Shown piece after piece: positions 14,142 to 22,145 of a stretch of 26,633 nucleotides of DNA (the stretch's first letter is position 1; every line of letters starts with the position of its first letter). The DNA lies in NCBI GenBank assembly GCA_945870475.1, contig CAMBSR010000005.1, forward strand, positions 1-26,633, in the 5' to 3' direction. The notes under the pieces are model-generated. The model saw nothing but the letters and a program-made list of their open reading frames with translations, did no database searches and was not told the origin of the DNA. Source of the DNA: Phycisphaera mikurensis NBRC 102666 (GTDB lineage Bacteria > Planctomycetota > Phycisphaerae > Phycisphaerales > SM1A02). The translations under genes and the position numbers were made by a program.

Positions 14142-15197
14142 ATGAACCACTGCCAGCACGCCCTGCTCCTTGCCGTCCTCCTGCAGCCCGCCGTGGCGCT
14201 TGCCGGTGGCGATGCTGCCGCTCCCGCGCCCACGCGCCCGGTTGCCACGGTCCGCTCCGCCATCACCGCTGAGGCCGTGCGCGCCGACGTGGCCGCGCTC
14301 TCGAGCGACGAGATGGGCGGCCGCTTCTTCCGAAGCCCCTTCGCCGAGAAGGCCGCGGTGTGGATCACCGAGCAGTTCAAGACCATCGGCCTCGCGCCCG
14401 GCATGCCGGACGGAACGTTCCGCCAGCCGATCGACAAGAACCCCGAGACCGGACCGAACATGATCGCGGTGATGCCCGCCACCAACGCCGGTGCGGATGC
14501 CGGCGTGATCATCGTCAGCTCCCACTACGACCACATGCGCCCACGCCGCTCCGGCGAGGACCGCATCTACAACGGCGCCGACGACAACGCCTCCGGCGTC
14601 GCCGGCACGCTGGCCGTCGCCCGCGCGCTCAAGGCATGCGTTGCCGCCGGCAACGGCCCGGCATGCACGGTGATCTTCATGGCCTTCAACGGCGAGGAAG
14701 CCGGGCTCCTCGGCTCCACGTTCTACGCGCGCAATCCCACGGTGCAGCTCGGCCAGGTGCGCGGCGTCTTCAACATGGACATGATCAGCCGCGGACCCGC
14801 GCGGCAGATCTTCATCGACGGTGGCCCCGTCGGCCAGCCGGTGGTGGCGGCGCTCAAGTCAGCCAACGAATCCATCGGCCTGAAGCTCCGCCTCGACGAA
14901 CATCCCGACTGGCTCGACCGCAGCGACCAGGGGCCGTTCCTGGCTCGCAAGGTGCCGGCCGTCCTCTTCTCGGTGGAAGACCACGAGGACTACCACCAGG
15001 TGTCCGACGAGGTCTCGAAGATCGATGCGGGGCTGGCGGCGGAAGTCGCACAGCTCGTGGCGCTGGCCGCCATCGACATGTCGCACCAGCCGTTCACGCC
15101 GCGTGCGGAGGTTTCGAAGAAGCCGGCCGCGCCGGCTTCGAACGACGCGCCCGCAACGGCTCCCACCGCGCCTGCGGCATCGCCGAAGGCGCCGTGA
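14142..15197 (+). CDS. Exported M28-family zinc metallopeptidase
   Basis: A 351-residue aminopeptidase-like protein with an N-terminal signal peptide (hydrophobic 7-20, probable cleavage after Ala-Leu-Ala near 19-21). All M28 di-zinc ligands are visible: His128 and Asp130 in SSHYDH, the bridging Asp in NGADDN (147), Glu185-Glu186 in NGEEAG (catalytic base and ligand), Asp213 in FNMDMIS and His285 in EDYHQVSDE. The last 35 residues are an Ala/Pro-rich tail. Family members trim N-terminal residues from peptides, here probably in the periplasm. AGGA 5 bases before the ATG supports the start. It lies 14 bases after lysA, so the two are probably cotranscribed. Which peptides are cleaved is unknown. 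Confidence 0.92.
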   Translation: MNHCQHALLLAVLLQPAVALAGGDAAAPAPTRPVATVRSAITAEAVRADVAALSSDEMGGRFFRSPFAEKAAVWITEQFKTIGLAPGMPDGTFRQPIDKNPETGPNMIAVMPATNAGADAGVIIVSSHYDHMRPRRSGEDRIYNGADDNASGVAGTLAVARALKACVAAGNGPACTVIFMAFNGEEAGLLGSTFYARNPTVQLGQVRGVFNMDMISRGPARQIFIDGGPVGQPVVAALKSANESIGLKLRLDEHPDWLDRSDQGPFLARKVPAVLFSVEDHEDYHQVSDEVSKIDAGLAAEVAQLVALAAIDMSHQPFTPRAEVSKKPAAPASNDAPATAPTAPAASPKAP

Positions 15198-15228
15198 TCC
15201 CGGACGCTGCGTGACAACCATGTTCCGT

Positions 15229-15246
15229 GCCGGCCCGTCAGCCGGC
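15229..15246. terminator. Short GC hairpin at the M28/pgpA convergent junction
   Basis: GCCGGC at 15229-15234 and 15241-15246 form a 6-bp stem around a 6-base loop holding the pgpA stop. There is no T-run, so this is a weak candidate. Confidence 0.25.
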
Positions 15247-15831
15247 CAACGGCCCAACGAGGTGCACCAGCACGCTCGCGTAGATCCCGGCGAACACGTC
15301 GTCGAGCAGGATCCCGCGCCCACCGGTGATGCCCTGCAACGAACGGCACGGCGGCGGCTTCAGCACGTCGAAGGCACGGAACAGGACGAACGCCCACGCC
15401 ACGCCGAGCACCGCGGTGACGGCCCAGCCCCAGCCCTCGCTCGCGGAGCGAAGCGGCCAGTGGAGGAGGAGCAGCGTGATCGACATCCCCGCGATCTCGT
15501 CGAGCACCACGCACGACGGGTCCTTGAGTCCGAGCATCTCCTCGGCCTTCGCACCCCAGAGCTCGCAGCCGACGATCGCCCAGAGGAGCATGGCGGCAAG
15601 CACTGCATCGATCACCCAGGCCCAGCCGGCCGGCAGCACCGCCACCAGCACCAGCACGGCCACGCACGGCGGCAGCGAACCCCAGGTGCCGGAGGCAAAT
15701 CGCTGGAAGCCCAGGCCGCCCACCGTCAGCGAGAATCGAGGAAACCACGGCATGCCTGCCAGGCGCTCGCGCGCGAGTGCCGGATCCATCTTCCCTTCGC
15801 CAAGCTTTCGTGCAGCAGCGGGTGCTTCCAT
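15238..15831 (-). CDS. pgpA: Phosphatidylglycerophosphatase A
   Basis: A 197-residue membrane phosphatase removing the terminal phosphate from phosphatidylglycerophosphate to give phosphatidylglycerol. Family motifs are intact: FASGTWGSLP at 45-54, KDPSCVVLDEIAGM at 103-116 with the acidic pair Asp111-Glu112, FRAFDVLKPPP at 151-161 and GGRGILLDDVFAGI at 170-183. About four hydrophobic helices are present. It lies 19 bases after pgsA, whose product it uses. The ATG at 15831 has little ribosome-site signal; an internal ATG at 15789 preceded by GAAGGGAAG would shorten the protein by 14 residues and may be the true start. Function is well supported by motifs and by the pgsA neighbour. Confidence 0.92.
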   Translation of the reverse strand: MEAPAAARKLGEGKMDPALARERLAGMPWFPRFSLTVGGLGFQRFASGTWGSLPPCVAVLVLVAVLPAGWAWVIDAVLAAMLLWAIVGCELWGAKAEEMLGLKDPSCVVLDEIAGMSITLLLLHWPLRSASEGWGWAVTAVLGVAWAFVLFRAFDVLKPPPCRSLQGITGGRGILLDDVFAGIYASVLVHLVGPLAG

Positions 15832-15850
15832 GCCCGTTGCATCGGCCCGG

Positions 15851-16528
15851 TCAGCGCGCGCCCTTTGAAATGGACCGAAGCAGCGCCGCTCCGCGGATCG
15901 TGTACGGCACCGCGCTCCAGAGCGTGATCAGCGTCATTCCCCACACCGAGAGCATCTGCGCCAGCCGGTAGTTCGGGCTGGCAAGGCAGCCGGGGTTCAC
16001 CGCAATGAAGAGCGCCGTGGGAATGGCCGCGCTCTGCGCGAACATCTTGAGCTTGCCGCTCCAATCGGCGGCGAACGCCACGCCGCGCGCCTCCAGCACC
16101 CCGCGCAGGCTGGTGACCAGGAGCTCACGGGCCAGCACCACCACCACCATCCAGCTTGCGACGCCCGTGGCGCAATTGATCTCGCCGGCCTGCGGCTCCA
16201 GGCCGAACGCGCGGCTCCATTCCGGCTCCGCGAACTTGGGGCTGGCCAGGTACACGAACGCGCCGAGCACCAGCACCTTGTCGACGAACGGGTCCATCAC
16301 CCGACCGAAATCGGTGACCACCCCCCACTTGCGTGCCAGGTACCCGTCCAGGATGTCGCTCAGCGCCGCCGCGATGAACAAGATGAACGCGGCGTTCCCC
16401 CACCACTGCCGGCCGTCCGCGGAATTCGGGCTCAACTTCAGCGCAATGATCGCGAAGAACGCCCCGGCCATCAGGAGACGGACCACGGTGATGGCGTTCG
16501 GCAGGGTTCGCCGCAGGCGATCGGACAT
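15851..16528 (-). CDS. pgsA: CDP-diacylglycerol--glycerol-3-phosphate 3-phosphatidyltransferase
   Basis: A 225-residue integral membrane enzyme that joins CDP-diacylglycerol and glycerol-3-phosphate to form phosphatidylglycerophosphate. The CDP-alcohol phosphotransferase motif DGx2ARx8Gx3Dx3D is complete: Asp61-Gly62, Ala65-Arg66, Gly75, Asp79 and Asp83. About six hydrophobic helices are seen. An inserted hydrophilic stretch lies at about 97-124. The N-terminal LPNAITVVRLL is typical for PgsA. The start is supported by a TAGCCT element 6 bases upstream. It forms a two-gene unit with pgpA, the next step of the pathway. Other CDP-alcohol transferases (phosphatidylserine or cardiolipin synthase) are possible from the motif alone, but the N-terminus and the pgpA neighbour favour PgsA. 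Confidence 0.92.
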   Translation of the reverse strand: MSDRLRRTLPNAITVVRLLMAGAFFAIIALKLSPNSADGRQWWGNAAFILFIAAALSDILDGYLARKWGVVTDFGRVMDPFVDKVLVLGAFVYLASPKFAEPEWSRAFGLEPQAGEINCATGVASWMVVVVLARELLVTSLRGVLEARGVAFAADWSGKLKMFAQSAAIPTALFIAVNPGCLASPNYRLAQMLSVWGMTLITLWSAVPYTIRGAALLRSISKGAR

Positions 16529-16540
16529 GCCGCGAGGCTA
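16529..16540 (-). promoter_or_regulatory. Putative -10 element (TAGCCT) for pgsA
   Basis: TAGCCT on the minus strand (16540 to 16535) ends 6 bases before the ATG at 16528, giving a probable leaderless transcript for pgsA-pgpA. Confidence 0.45.
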
Positions 16541-16644
16541 GCCGGATGGCGGGAATGAGGCTGCCCAGGAGCACCCGTCCGGACCACCCACCGACCGGCT
16601 CGGAATCCGCCCCCGTAAACCACCACCGGCACCCTCCCGGGCGG

Positions 16645-16673
16645 TTGCCAAGGGCCATGTCCCCTCCTATTAT
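16645..16673 (+). promoter_or_regulatory. Sigma-70-type promoter of nuoJKLMN
   Basis: TTGCCA at 16645-16650 and TATTAT at 16668-16673 are separated by exactly 17 bases, the best housekeeping promoter in the window. Transcription should start near 16680, giving a leader of about 47 bases before the nuoJ ATG. Confidence 0.75.
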
Positions 16674-16683
16674 CCGACCTCCT

Positions 16684-16709
16684 CGCCCGGCCCCGGGCGC
16701 CTCGCCCGG
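16684..16709 (+). promoter_or_regulatory. Alternative hairpins in the nuoJ leader
   Basis: CGCCCGG occurs at 16684-16690 and 16703-16709, and its complement CCGGGCG lies between them at 16693-16699. The middle arm can pair with either copy (7 bp and a 3-base loop with the second copy; 5 bp and a 6-base loop with the first), so the two hairpins exclude each other. The nuoJ ATG follows 17 bases later with no Shine-Dalgarno. Confidence 0.45.
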
Positions 16710-16726
16710 ACCCCACTGCCATATCC

Positions 16727-17740
16727 ATGAACGCGAACCTCTTCTACGCCGCCGCCGCACTGGGTGCCGTGGTGCTGTACCTGATGATGGAGCCGCGCCC
16801 CGCGCCGTTCCGAGCTGCCCTGACGGTCTGCGGCCTGGCCGCCGTCGGGCTCATCCTCAGTGCGGTGGCCCGCAACGCCCCCGTTCCGGACAACGCCTCC
16901 GTCGATCCCGCCTTCTGGGTGCACGTGCTCCTTGCGCTCGTCGCCGTGTCCGGCGCCGCACGGATGGTCACCCATCCGAAGCCGGTCTACGCGGCGCTCT
17001 ACTTCGTCCTGGTAATCCTGGCCGTCGCCGTGAATTTCCTGCTCCTGCAGGCTGAATTCATGGCCTTTGCGCTCCTCATCGTCTACGCGGGCGCGATCCT
17101 CATCACCTACCTCTTCGTGCTGATGCTCGCGCAGCAGTCCGGCGACCGTGCCAACCGTGGCGAGGACGCCGCGTGGTACGACCGCACGCCGCGCGAGCCG
17201 ATCGCCGCCCTGGTGCTGGCCTTCGTGCTGCTCGCCGCCACCGGCGACGCGCTCTTCCGCCGCGAGGCCTCGGTGCCCTGGCTTGCGTCCCCCGCCACCA
17301 CCGCGCGCGCCAACATCCGCGCGTGGGAGCGCATGGACGACATGCCGGAGCTCCTCCTCCGCGAAGCGGGGGCCATTGCGCAGTCGAAGGGAATCACCGA
17401 CATTTCCCGCGTGGAACGCGGTTCCGACGGCCACCTGATCGCCGTCGATCCCTCCGGCACCACCGCGTCGCTCACGCTGATCTCGTCCAACGGTGATCGC
17501 CACCCGATCACCCTCGACGGCAACGCAGCACCCGCCAACTCGACTGCCCTCGGCCACGCGCTGGTGGCGCAGTTCCCGGTGAGCCTCGAGCTTGCCGGCG
17601 TGATCCTCCTGATGGCGCTCTTCGGCGCCGTGGTGCTGGCGCGTCGCCAGATGACCATGGCCGAGGACGAGCGCCGCGCCGCTGCGGGCCTCAGCCGCAT
17701 CGACGACGACGCCTCGCTCAGCCGCGGAGGTGCAGCGTGA
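16727..17740 (+). CDS. nuoJ: NADH-quinone oxidoreductase subunit J, enlarged form
   Basis: A 337-residue membrane-arm subunit of complex I; NuoJ is usually about 170-200 residues. The canonical core is at 63-135 (RMVTHPKPVYAALYF near 79-93, LLIVYAGAILI at 116-126) plus a helix at about 157-176 and the last helix at 287-305. Two additions stand out. About 62 N-terminal residues hold two extra hydrophobic helices (4-21 and 28-48). A hydrophilic insert of about 95 residues lies at 179-275, before the conserved LGHALVAQFPVSLELAG segment. A C-terminal tail of about 30 residues is charged. NuoJ helps couple quinone reduction to proton movement. The gene is the first of nuoJKLMN, and its stop overlaps nuoK. 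Confidence 0.92.
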   Translation: MNANLFYAAAALGAVVLYLMMEPRPAPFRAALTVCGLAAVGLILSAVARNAPVPDNASVDPAFWVHVLLALVAVSGAARMVTHPKPVYAALYFVLVILAVAVNFLLLQAEFMAFALLIVYAGAILITYLFVLMLAQQSGDRANRGEDAAWYDRTPREPIAALVLAFVLLAATGDALFRREASVPWLASPATTARANIRAWERMDDMPELLLREAGAIAQSKGITDISRVERGSDGHLIAVDPSGTTASLTLISSNGDRHPITLDGNAAPANSTALGHALVAQFPVSLELAGVILLMALFGAVVLARRQMTMAEDERRAAAGLSRIDDDASLSRGGAA

Positions 17741-18099
17741 ACACCATGAACGCACTGCTCGCCGCCGCACCCGCGGCCCCCATGACGCCGGCGATGCCCG
17801 CCAACATCCAGGTCACCCTGGCACTGGCCATCATCCTCTTCGCGATCGGCATGGTGGGCTTCCTCACGCGCCGCAACATGATCCTGATGTTCCTCTCCAC
17901 GGAACTCATGTTCCAGGCAGCCGCGCTCGCCTTCGTGGCATTCGGCCGCATGTGGATGGACCTCTCCGGACAGCTGATGGTGATCTTCATCCTCACCGTC
18001 GCCGCCGCGGAAGCCGCCCTGGCCCTCGGCCTGGTGGTGCTCCTGTACCGCCGCAAGGAAACGCTCAGCAGCGAGGCGTGGGCAGACCTGAAGGAATAG
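17737..18099 (+). CDS. nuoK: NADH-quinone oxidoreductase subunit K
   Basis: A 120-residue three-helix membrane subunit of complex I. The two conserved membrane glutamates of the proton path are present as Glu56 (STELMFQ) and Glu92 (AAAEAALALGL). The start is a GTG overlapping the nuoJ stop; GGAGG 6 bases upstream fits it better than the ATG three codons later. About 22 extra N-terminal residues rich in Ala/Met/Pro precede the first helix. It should sit between NuoJ and the antiporter-like subunits. Confidence 0.93.
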   Translation: MNTMNALLAAAPAAPMTPAMPANIQVTLALAIILFAIGMVGFLTRRNMILMFLSTELMFQAAALAFVAFGRMWMDLSGQLMVIFILTVAAAEAALALGLVVLLYRRKETLSSEAWADLKE

Positions 18100-18177
18100 T
18101 CCTTCCCCGGCCCCGCACCGCACTCACACGCACAGATCCGATCGACACGCCGTCCCCACGGATGGCTCACAAAGCAG

Positions 18178-20481
18178 ATGGCCCTCATGGAACCAGCACT
18201 CCTCTCGACACTCGCGCTCGTCCTCGGTGACGGCGCGCACGCCGCCGCCGAAGGGCACGACGCGGCCCACGCGGCGGGTCACGCCGTGGCGGGCTACGCC
18301 GACGTCGGCGCCCTCCACTTCGTCCAGGCCACCGCCGGCGCGGACTTCGCATGGCTCAAGTGGATGCTCCTGGCACCGCTCGTGTCCGTGGTCCTCTGCG
18401 GCGCGTTCGCCATGATGAAGGTGAAGGGCCGCCTGCCCGCCCTCTTCACGGTGCTCTCCTTCGCGCTCTCGGCCGCGCTTGCCATCGCGCTCTACTTCCA
18501 GTGGAGCCCCACGCTCTTCTCCACGCATGCGCCGCTCTCGGTGCCGTTCATGGACTGGCTCTCGGTCAGCTGGGGCACCGGCAAGTTCCAGTCGTTCACC
18601 GCCAACCTCGGCTTCTACATCGACGGCATCAGCCTCCTGTGGATGATGTTCGTCACCGTGCTGGCCACGCTGATCGCGCTGTACGCCAGCGAGTACATGG
18701 AGTCCGACCTCAAGGCGGGCTACGCGCGCTTCTTCTTCGCGGTGAGCCTCTTCGTCACCAGCATGCTCATCCTGGTGATGAGCGACAACCTGGTCGGCCT
18801 GTACCTCGGGTGGGAAGGCGTGGGCCTCTGCTCGTACATGCTGATCGGCTACTACGCCACGCAGCCGGGCGCCGTGGCCGCCAACAAGAAGGCGTTCGTG
18901 ATGAACCGGATCGGCGACCTGGGCCTGGCCCTCGCCATCTTCCTCATCTGGACCAACTACGGCACCGTGCAGTACGACGGCCTCTTCCAGGCCATCGCCG
19001 GCAGCGGCTCCGAGGCCGTGCAGGGCAGCTGGTCGAAGGCGGCCATCCCGTTCCTCCTGCTCCTCGCCGTCTGCGGCAAGAGCGCGCAGGGCCCGCTCTT
19101 CACCTGGCTCCCGGACGCCATGTGGGGCCCGACGCCCGTCAGCGCGCTCATCCACGCGGCCACCATGGTCACGGCCGGCATCTACCTGCTGGCCCGCATG
19201 GCGCCCTTCTACACGGTGCAGGCCATCGGCAGCGAATGGGCCGAGCCCGCGCTCCTCACCGTCGGCTGGATCGGCTGCTTCACCGCGTTCATCGGCGCCA
19301 CCATCGCCTGCGGGCAGTTCGACTACAAGCGCGTCTTCGCCTACTCCACCATCAGCTCGCTGGGCTACATGGTGATGGGCCTCGGCGTGGGCACCGCCTT
19401 CGGCGGCGTCTACTACGTGTTCACCCACGCGTGGTTCAAGGCCCTGCTCTTCCTGACCGCCGGCGCCGTGATGCACGGCATGGCCGGCCAGGTGGACTTC
19501 CGCAAGCTCGGCGGCCTCCTCAAGGTCCCCGGCTTCCGGCTCACCATGATCTGCATGCTGCTCGGCTGCCTGTGGCTCGCCACCGCGCCCTTCAGCGCGG
19601 CCGCGGAGAGCAAGGACATCATCCTCTATCAGGCGCTCACGAGCGACGTCCAGCAGGTCCGCTGGATGGGCTGGATCGGCATCCTGACCGCCGGCATCAC
19701 CGCCTACTACGCGTTCCGCGTCTGGTTCCGCCTCGCGCTCGGCCCGGTGAAGATCGAGCCTGGACCGGACCAGCATGGCCACGGCCATGACGATGCCCAC
19801 GGCCATGATGACCACGGGCATGGCAGTGCGGCATCGCACGCCGCGCATGGCAACGATGCCCACGGCTTCCACCCGCACGCCCCCGGCATCCGCATCTCGT
19901 TCGTGCTCACGGTCCTCGCCATCGGGTCGGTCCTTGCGGGCCTCCCCAGCTACCTCGAGCACTCCCAGGGCTTCAACTGGATCCAGCGCTTCGTGCAGAA
20001 CTCGAGCGCGTGGATGCGCGCCACCGCGGGACCCGAGCACGGCCAGATCCTGGGGCGCGATGCACACAGCACGCTCTTCATGATCGCCACCGGCGTGGTG
20101 GTTGCCGGCTTCGCGCTCGCCTGGATCCTGCACGCGGGCAACCGCGCGCTCGGTGACCGCCTCCGCGCCAGCATGCTGAACACGCCCGGCCTCAAGTGGC
20201 TGGCGCTCGGCAGCGAGCATGGCTGGTACGTCGACCAGATCTACGCCGCCATCATCGGCGTCCCGATGTGGCTTGGCGCGCAGCTCCTGGCCTTCACTGA
20301 CCGCTTCGTACTCGATGGCGTGGCATTCGCCGCCATCGGCCGCTTCCCGGGCTTCGTTGCCCGGGTGTTCCAGCCGCTCTACACCGGCACGGTGCAGGGC
20401 TACGCGCTCACCATGGCAGGCGGCATCGGGCTCATCGTGGCCTGGGTCGTCTGGATCTGGCTCTCGGGAGGTGCATCGTGA
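18178..20481 (+). CDS. nuoL: NADH-quinone oxidoreductase subunit L with histidine-rich loops
   Basis: A 767-residue antiporter-like proton-pumping subunit of complex I, longer than the usual 610-660. Key residues are present: the helix-5 glutamate in LGWEGVGLCSYMLIGYY, the helix-7 lysine in VCGKSAQGP, WLPDAMWGPTPVSALIHAATMV, and the helix-12 lysine region in FTHAWFKALLF. A C-terminal amphipathic/anchor segment is present. Two additions are visible: about 50 N-terminal residues before the first helix with five histidines, and a loop at about 532-568 with 12 histidines in 37 residues between two late helices. The start at 18178 has no Shine-Dalgarno; an ATG at 18187 is equally possible. A 78-base gap from nuoK holds nothing recognisable. 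The stop overlaps nuoM. Confidence 0.93.
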   Translation: MALMEPALLSTLALVLGDGAHAAAEGHDAAHAAGHAVAGYADVGALHFVQATAGADFAWLKWMLLAPLVSVVLCGAFAMMKVKGRLPALFTVLSFALSAALAIALYFQWSPTLFSTHAPLSVPFMDWLSVSWGTGKFQSFTANLGFYIDGISLLWMMFVTVLATLIALYASEYMESDLKAGYARFFFAVSLFVTSMLILVMSDNLVGLYLGWEGVGLCSYMLIGYYATQPGAVAANKKAFVMNRIGDLGLALAIFLIWTNYGTVQYDGLFQAIAGSGSEAVQGSWSKAAIPFLLLLAVCGKSAQGPLFTWLPDAMWGPTPVSALIHAATMVTAGIYLLARMAPFYTVQAIGSEWAEPALLTVGWIGCFTAFIGATIACGQFDYKRVFAYSTISSLGYMVMGLGVGTAFGGVYYVFTHAWFKALLFLTAGAVMHGMAGQVDFRKLGGLLKVPGFRLTMICMLLGCLWLATAPFSAAAESKDIILYQALTSDVQQVRWMGWIGILTAGITAYYAFRVWFRLALGPVKIEPGPDQHGHGHDDAHGHDDHGHGSAASHAAHGNDAHGFHPHAPGIRISFVLTVLAIGSVLAGLPSYLEHSQGFNWIQRFVQNSSAWMRATAGPEHGQILGRDAHSTLFMIATGVVVAGFALAWILHAGNRALGDRLRASMLNTPGLKWLALGSEHGWYVDQIYAAIIGVPMWLGAQLLAFTDRFVLDGVAFAAIGRFPGFVARVFQPLYTGTVQGYALTMAGGIGLIVAWVVWIWLSGGAS

Positions 20482-22145
20482 CGCTCGCCGTCCTCCTCAT
20501 CGTCCTGCCGCTCGTCGGCGCCATCCTCTGCCTCGGCAGCACGGACCGCGCAGCCAAGTCGGTGGGCTTCGTCGCCGGACTCGTGGTGCTGGCGGCCGCG
20601 GTCATGATGGCCTTCGAGTTCCCCGCCTGGGGCAAGGCCGACTTCTGGCCCAACGAGGAAGGCTGGAAGCTGTTCACCGCCTTCGGCATCCAGTTCCGCC
20701 TGGGAACCGACGCCATCGGCATGCTCCTCATCCTGCTCACGGCGCTCCTGATCCCGCTGAGCATGCTGGTGAGCTTCTCCGCCATCACGCAGCGCCAGCG
20801 CGGCTTCTACGCGCAGTTCCTGTTCATGGAATCGGCCGTCATGCTGGCCTTCCTGGCGCGCGACGTCATCCTGTTCTACATCGGCTACGAATTCACCCTG
20901 GTGCCGCTCTTCCTGATCGTGGCCGTCTGGGGCGGGCATGAGCGCCGCATCGCGTCGGTCAAGCTCTGGGTGTACAGCTTCGTCGGCTCGGTGATCTCCC
21001 TGGTGGGCTTCATCTACCTGGCGGCCGGCAACGCGACCGACAACGGCACGGCGATGGACTTCAGCATCTCCACGCTCATCCAGTACGGGCAGTCGCTCCC
21101 CGCCTCCACGCAGTGGTGGGTGTTCCTGGCCATCATGGGTGGCTTCGCGGTCAAGGTGCCGTTCGTCCCGGTGCATTCCTGGCTTCCCCTCGCCCACGGC
21201 GAGGCGCCCACCGCGGGCTCCGTGGTGCTGGCCGGCATCGTCATCAAGATCGGCCAGTTCGGCGCGCTGCGCTTTGCCTTCCCGATGGCCCCCGAGGGCG
21301 GACTGGCACTGGCGCAGACCTTCAGCATCCTGGCGCTCGTCGGCATCCTCGGCATGAGCCTGGTCTGCTGGGTGCAGAACGACGTCAAGCGCCTGGTGGC
21401 CTACAGCTCGGTGGCCCACATGGGCCTGGCCGTGCTGGCCATGTTCGCCTTCAACGTGGTGGGCATGGAAGGCAGCATCCTCTACATGGTGAACCACGGC
21501 CTCTCGACGGCCGGCATGTTCATGTGCATCGGCATCATGTACGAGCGCTACCACACCAAGGACATGGAAGTGGTGGGCGGCCTCATGCAGCGGATGCCGG
21601 TGTGGAGCGTCTTCATGGTGTTCTTCGCCATGGCGTCGCTCGCCCTGCCCGGCCTCAACGGCTTCGTCAGCGAGTTCCTCTGCCTGATGGGGATCTACAC
21701 CTCGGACGCGGCCGTGAAGACCGGCTACCCGGGCATCCTCGGGCCGGCCTATGCGTTCCTGGCCGCGCTTGCGCTGATCCTGGGTGCGCTCTACGTGCTG
21801 CGCATGCTGCAGAAGTTCGTGTTCGGGCCGCTGCGCGAGCCGGGGCACGGAAGCCACGGCGACCATGGCCACCACGGGAATCACGGCGCCCATGCCATCC
21901 GCGACCTGAACGCCCGCGAGTTCATTGCCATGGCACCGCTCGCCGTTGGCTGCATCGTGATCGGTCTCTGGCCGACGCCCATCCTGAAGGCCATCGAGCC
22001 CGCCGCCGCCGGCATCGTGGCTCCGTACGTCAAGCTCATCGAGCGTGACGCCGCGGCCAAGCCTGCGAAGGCAGCCGATGCGGCTCCTGCTCCGGCCATC
22101 ACCACCGCCCTGGCCACCGCTCCCAGCACGGGAGCCTCCGAGTGA
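20478..22145 (+). CDS. nuoM: NADH-quinone oxidoreductase subunit M
   Basis: A 555-residue antiporter-like proton-pumping subunit of complex I. The essential glutamate is Glu138 in YIGYEFTLVPLF, and the channel lysines are Lys226 (FAVKVPFVPVHSWLP) and Lys257 (IVIKIGQFG). The AHGEAPTAGSVVLAG segment at 239-253 is typical of NuoM/ND4. A loop at about 456-472 holds seven histidines in 17 residues before the conserved DLNARE segment. The C-terminus ends in an Ala/Pro/Thr-rich tail of about 35 residues. The start is a GTG overlapping the nuoL stop, with GGAGG 6 bases upstream, the same layout as nuoJ-nuoK. Confidence 0.94.
   Translation: MTLAVLLIVLPLVGAILCLGSTDRAAKSVGFVAGLVVLAAAVMMAFEFPAWGKADFWPNEEGWKLFTAFGIQFRLGTDAIGMLLILLTALLIPLSMLVSFSAITQRQRGFYAQFLFMESAVMLAFLARDVILFYIGYEFTLVPLFLIVAVWGGHERRIASVKLWVYSFVGSVISLVGFIYLAAGNATDNGTAMDFSISTLIQYGQSLPASTQWWVFLAIMGGFAVKVPFVPVHSWLPLAHGEAPTAGSVVLAGIVIKIGQFGALRFAFPMAPEGGLALAQTFSILALVGILGMSLVCWVQNDVKRLVAYSSVAHMGLAVLAMFAFNVVGMEGSILYMVNHGLSTAGMFMCIGIMYERYHTKDMEVVGGLMQRMPVWSVFMVFFAMASLALPGLNGFVSEFLCLMGIYTSDAAVKTGYPGILGPAYAFLAALALILGALYVLRMLQKFVFGPLREPGHGSHGDHGHHGNHGAHAIRDLNAREFIAMAPLAVGCIVIGLWPTPILKAIEPAAAGIVAPYVKLIERDAAAKPAKAADAAPAPAITTALATAPSTGASE

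Noticed and set aside
19771..19882. Histidine-coding repeats in nuoL as a CRISPR or sequencing artefact
   Set aside because: The frame is maintained, units are irregular GGCCA(C/T) codon runs without spacers, and flanking helices are intact.
18124..20220. A 698-codon minus-strand open frame opposite nuoL
   Set aside because: It is a shadow caused by high third-position GC; nuoL on the plus strand is unambiguous.
20478..22145. Leucine in place of aspartate in the NuoM WLPDAH motif as a sign of inactivity
   Set aside because: This position varies in NuoM/ND4 proteins, and the essential glutamate and lysines are present.
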